Positions 17,796-20,151 of a stretch of 20,151 nt of DNA are shown piece by piece; position 1 is the first letter of the stretch; every line of letters starts with the position of its first letter. The notes under the pieces are model-generated. The model saw only the letters and a program-made list of their open reading frames with translations, had not been told where the DNA came from and ran no database searches. The position numbers and the translations under genes were made by a program. The DNA comes from Pilasporangium apinafurcum (taxonomy: Eukaryota; Oomycota; Peronosporomycetes; Pythiales; Pythiaceae): NCBI GenBank assembly GCA_001600495.1, contig BCKE01000038.1:1-20151 (forward strand), read 5' to 3'.

Positions 17796-18463
17796 CTAAG
17801 CGACAGACATCATCCCCATGCTACCTTTCATCGTTGACATGCTTCCCATTGCTGGTGGCATATTATGTCCACTGTCTTCCTCGGGAAGATCAAAAGAGTA
17901 GTTCTATTTGGTCGCGCCGGGAGTTCCGCAAAACACGGATAGACCATCGCTCCTACTAGTGCACATGACCTGCCAGGACTGGCAGCCCGACGTTTCTGCC
18001 ATCGTTCCCATGGCGGCCGCCTTCTGAGAGTAGCGGCTAAGATCTGCACGAGAGGAAGCCTATCGACAAATGGATCTGTGCAATTTGTCGCACTCTGACA
18101 TAACTCATAGCCTTCCATCATCATAAACGCGCTGGCCTTCAACAGATTTGTTGCCCCCATAGACGGCGGCACCAGATTCGCAATCGGAGGATTTGACAAG
18201 CACTGCTTCACGGCAGATCTTGCTCTGCACAATCTGACAACAGGCACACACTCATCAAAAGCCGTCATCTCAGGCTCATCTGTGCATAGATCTCGCATGA
18301 TGCTCGTTGTGCTGCAGGCATAGTCCACCGCGTTATTCCTTGCCAGAGACTGCCTTGCAATACTGCAAACCGACATTTGAAGCATCGTTCGACAAAGTGC
18401 TCTAATACTCTGTGTTAGGTATGTCGATGGCAACTCGAATGCGGCGCATGCACACTGTGTGGG
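17796..18463 (-). pseudogene. Cys-rich, Met-rich protein relic, possibly CTR-type copper importer ectodomain
   Basis: The minus-strand frame opens after TGA (18466-18464) with CACAAFELPSTYLTQ and carries about ten regularly spaced cysteines to DPFVDRLP. Near 18045-18060 the reading shifts frame to AAAMGTMAETSGCQSW and DGLSVFCG. TAG follows at 17906-17904, then in the same frame a methionine-rich run, NMPPAMGSMSTMKGSMGMMS, and a final TAG (17798-17796). Methionine clusters of this MxM/MxxM kind bind Cu(I) in the extracellular part of CTR-type importers, and the neighbour is a copper ATPase. The expected three membrane helices after the Met motif are not visible, so the relic seems truncated. 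The start is also missing; a CACAG just before CACAAF could be a splice acceptor. A different secreted Cys-rich protein is possible. Confidence 0.45.
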
Positions 18464-18488
18464 TCATTGATACAGATACCATCCTGTG

Positions 18489-18820
18489 ATGGTGCGACAT
18501 AGTCACCCAGCCAGTTCACTCTACTCGAAACCAGCAAACACGAATTTCCTCCAGGAGCTTGATTGGGAGATGACAAGGAGGAACGAAGAGGGGGAACAGC
18601 GCGAAGCCGCCATACAAGCTGCACATTTCCTTCGCTGTGAGTACACTAGACTGGACCCCACTGCTCGCTCATTTTCTTCGACTCATCTTCGGATGAAGGC
18701 TGCCTCCTCTCCAATGGTGGCACTTCAGGTACTATTGAGAGACATTTGAGTACACTATTTAGTAGCTTATCGGAATTTACACTAGATCCTGAAAAAGTTA
18801 AATGGTTCGACAGAGTGTAG
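18489..18820 (+). CDS. Possible small two-exon gene, product unknown
   Basis: Exon 1 runs from an ATG at 18489 (in-frame TGA upstream at 18468) to 18636 and encodes a helical, charged segment including NFLQELDWEMTRRNEEGE. A classic intron follows: GTGAGT at 18637 and CTTCAG ending at 18728, 92 nt. Exon 2 (18729-18820) continues in frame with TIERHLSTLF and LDPEKVKWFDRV before TAG. The peptide is protein-like on both sides and the splice joins frames cleanly. It would encode about 80 residues, or be the last exons of a longer gene. It would be head-to-head with the Cys-rich relic. I do not recognise a family. Conservation or RNA data would decide. Confidence 0.35.
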
Positions 18821-19215
18821 GGTGTGTCGCGGTAGTTTCTTGGTGTTGTCATTGTTGGTCTTGTATCACACAGATTTTGATTATAACGAAGCGAATGCAG
18901 CTGATTCAAGTGAGAAGACGATGGCTATCCCCGATATTTTTTTAAGGGAAATAAATCCATCGTGTAGCATTTGTAATACAAGTGGATTGAAAATTGATTG
19001 GATCATGGGAACGATCTCGAGGATTATGTGTCATGGCTAAAATGAGAAAAAAGAGATTTATACATTAATGGTTCTCAAGATTGGCAGCAAGTTAGGTGGC
19101 AGCTAAAAAGCAACAAATTTTTTTGGCTAATTAAAAGTGATTAACTTTGAAAGCCCCAAATTTTGTAACTAGCAGCTAATCAGTAACTGACCGAACATTG
19201 AGATAGCACAGAGAA
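18821..19215. other. AT-rich stretch without a gene
   Basis: I see no convincing coding sequence. A GTG-started frame (18822-19040) begins with a hydrophobic run but has no proper start codon. Near 19080-19180 the words GGCAGCAAG, GGCAGCTAA and AGCAGCTAA recur loosely. Confidence 0.4.
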
Positions 19216-19500
19216 ATGCCGCGAAAATCGAAGCGCTTGCAGTTTATTGAAGAGCTGAACAGCGTGATCTAGGCGCGTCTTGTACGAAAATACGCTCGCC
19301 TCTTGCATTCTGTAAACGACGATGAGGAGGATTTTGCCGACAATGTAAAAGAGCAACCCTTTTACTGGCGTACACTGTTTTGCAGTGAGGAAGCGCAATT
19401 GATTGGCGACAGACATCGTCAATCAAGAGGAAAGGAAAGAGGAAAACCGAAAGAGACTTACTCTTTTGGAGAAATATTAGGAACTGAATTATTGTTTTAA
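19216..19500 (+). pseudogene. Short broken ORF, possibly the N-terminus of a transposon protein
   Basis: From ATG at 19216 it reads MPRKSKRLQFIEELNSVI, then TAG (19270-19272), then continues in frame through LVRKYARLLHSV and an acidic patch DDEEDF to TAA at 19498-19500 (94 codons). A basic start followed by an acidic segment is reminiscent of the fronts of oomycete transposase genes, but I cannot name a family. The single in-frame stop may be a mutation or a base error. Confidence 0.35.
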
Positions 19501-19946
19501 CAAGCAATCCGCGAGTCAAGGGCGCCGGATTTCTGGGGGCTTCCTTGACCCAAAAGATCCGCAAATATTTCTTTGAGGGTGCAATCTTGGTGCAAGAAAG
19601 TCGCTTACATTTGGTGGCGGATAATGCAAACAGTGTTCAAATAGACTTAGTGGTTGTTGAGCAACAAGCATCCAAACATATGTACCTTGCTTCGGATTTG
19701 CATTGATTTAGCATGTTGGTCATTGCTTTTAGTTAAAAAATCGGGTATTAATTAGCATTTGTCCTAATCTTATTGGGTGAAATAGCAGCTGTAGGAATGT
19801 TTGCCGTTTATTTCTACTTCTCCGAATTTGGCGGCAAAAGCGGAGCTACTGATGATAACCTAGCTGCACTAAGTGTTCCGGGATATTGAAGCACAGAAAT
19901 TTCTGTCAACTTTTAGACAGTGCTTTGCTCTTACAATTACAGCACC
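19501..19946. other. Intergenic stretch
   Basis: No gene is seen. GTCAAGG and CCTTGAC (about 19515-19551) form short inverted arms after the broken ORF. The last 30 bases probably belong to the leader of the next gene. Confidence 0.4.
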
Positions 19947-20151
19947 ATGGAGCGTCCCCATCCGTTGCTGTGCAAGTGCAAAGTGGGACGTTGTGAGTTA
20001 GTACAAGGTTGCTCATCGTGCAAGAGGTGCGGATGCGACCACGACGGCAAATCCGTCGCAGAAAAGATGAATAGAAAACACGGACAACGTGGAGTTGCAC
20101 AGCATCGAGCGACAAAAAAACCTAAGAGAACAGTAAACACTTACCAGACTG
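19947..20151 (+). CDS. Cys-rich, probably zinc-binding protein, 5' part only
   Basis: From an ATG in strong context (CACCATGG) the frame is open to the window edge, 68 codons. It starts MERPHPLLCKCKVGRCELV and continues GCSSCKRCGCDHDG, placing eight cysteines in about 22 residues, then a basic tail KMNRKHGQRG and KKPKRT. The CxC...C...CxxCxxCxC spacing suggests a compact zinc-binding module followed by nucleic-acid-binding or nuclear-targeting residues. I do not recognise the family, and the rest of the gene lies outside. The opposite strand also has open frames here, but without this cysteine regularity. Confidence 0.55.
   Translation, partial: MERPHPLLCKCKVGRCELVQGCSSCKRCGCDHDGKSVAEKMNRKHGQRGVAQHRATKKPKRTVNTYQT

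Noticed and set aside
18822-19040. Secreted effector-like ORF with a hydrophobic start
   Set aside because: No ATG in a suitable place, no RxLR-type motif, and it overlaps the likely 3' end of the spliced gene.

Overview
This is eukaryotic nuclear DNA, most likely from an oomycete or a close stramenopile. Four things point that way. A 1094-codon copper ATPase has no introns. A tyrosine-kinase-like (TKL) kinase relic sits between two ankyrin-repeat genes. Sites upstream of three genes resemble the oomycete initiator (GCTCATTYYNCAWTTT). Two Fanzor relics and MULE transposase pieces are present. The lineage is inferred from these features, not from any database match. Several N bases and many frameshifts mean that real gene decay and draft-quality sequence cannot always be told apart.

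Region 1 (1-5.3 kb) is an ankyrin/kinase cluster. An intact 16-unit ankyrin gene lies on the plus strand. A broken kinase gene on the minus strand has a four-helix-bundle-like N-terminus, a catalytically dead kinase domain and a repeated C-lobe tail. A second ankyrin gene on the minus strand has a possible N-myristoylation start, but a stop codon at codon 10.

Region 2 (5.4-11.0 kb) is a nest of mobile elements. An element of about 2.7 kb with long inverted terminal repeats carries a broken Fanzor gene, which is split by a 325-bp LTR-like element with perfect 5-bp target duplications. A second such element (437 bp) lies just outside it. A third (642 bp) sits inside a MULE transposase remnant. 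All three elements have ends that are small palindromes. Two tRNA-derived SINE-like traces lie in opposite orientations.

Region 3 (11.0-18.5 kb) holds copper genes and a second Fanzor. The intact Cu(I) P1B-ATPase has four N-terminal metal-binding folds, two of them lacking the CxxC motif, and repeat-rich upstream DNA. Then comes a nearly complete Fanzor pseudogene that keeps all three RuvC acidic residues and the zinc finger. It is followed by a minus-strand Cys-rich/Met-rich gene relic that resembles the extracellular part of a CTR-type copper importer. Copper uptake and copper export or delivery genes would thus be neighbours, separated by a Fanzor insertion.

Region 4 (18.5-20.15 kb) holds a possible small spliced gene, a broken basic/acidic ORF and the 5' end of a Cys-rich, probably zinc-binding gene that runs off the window.
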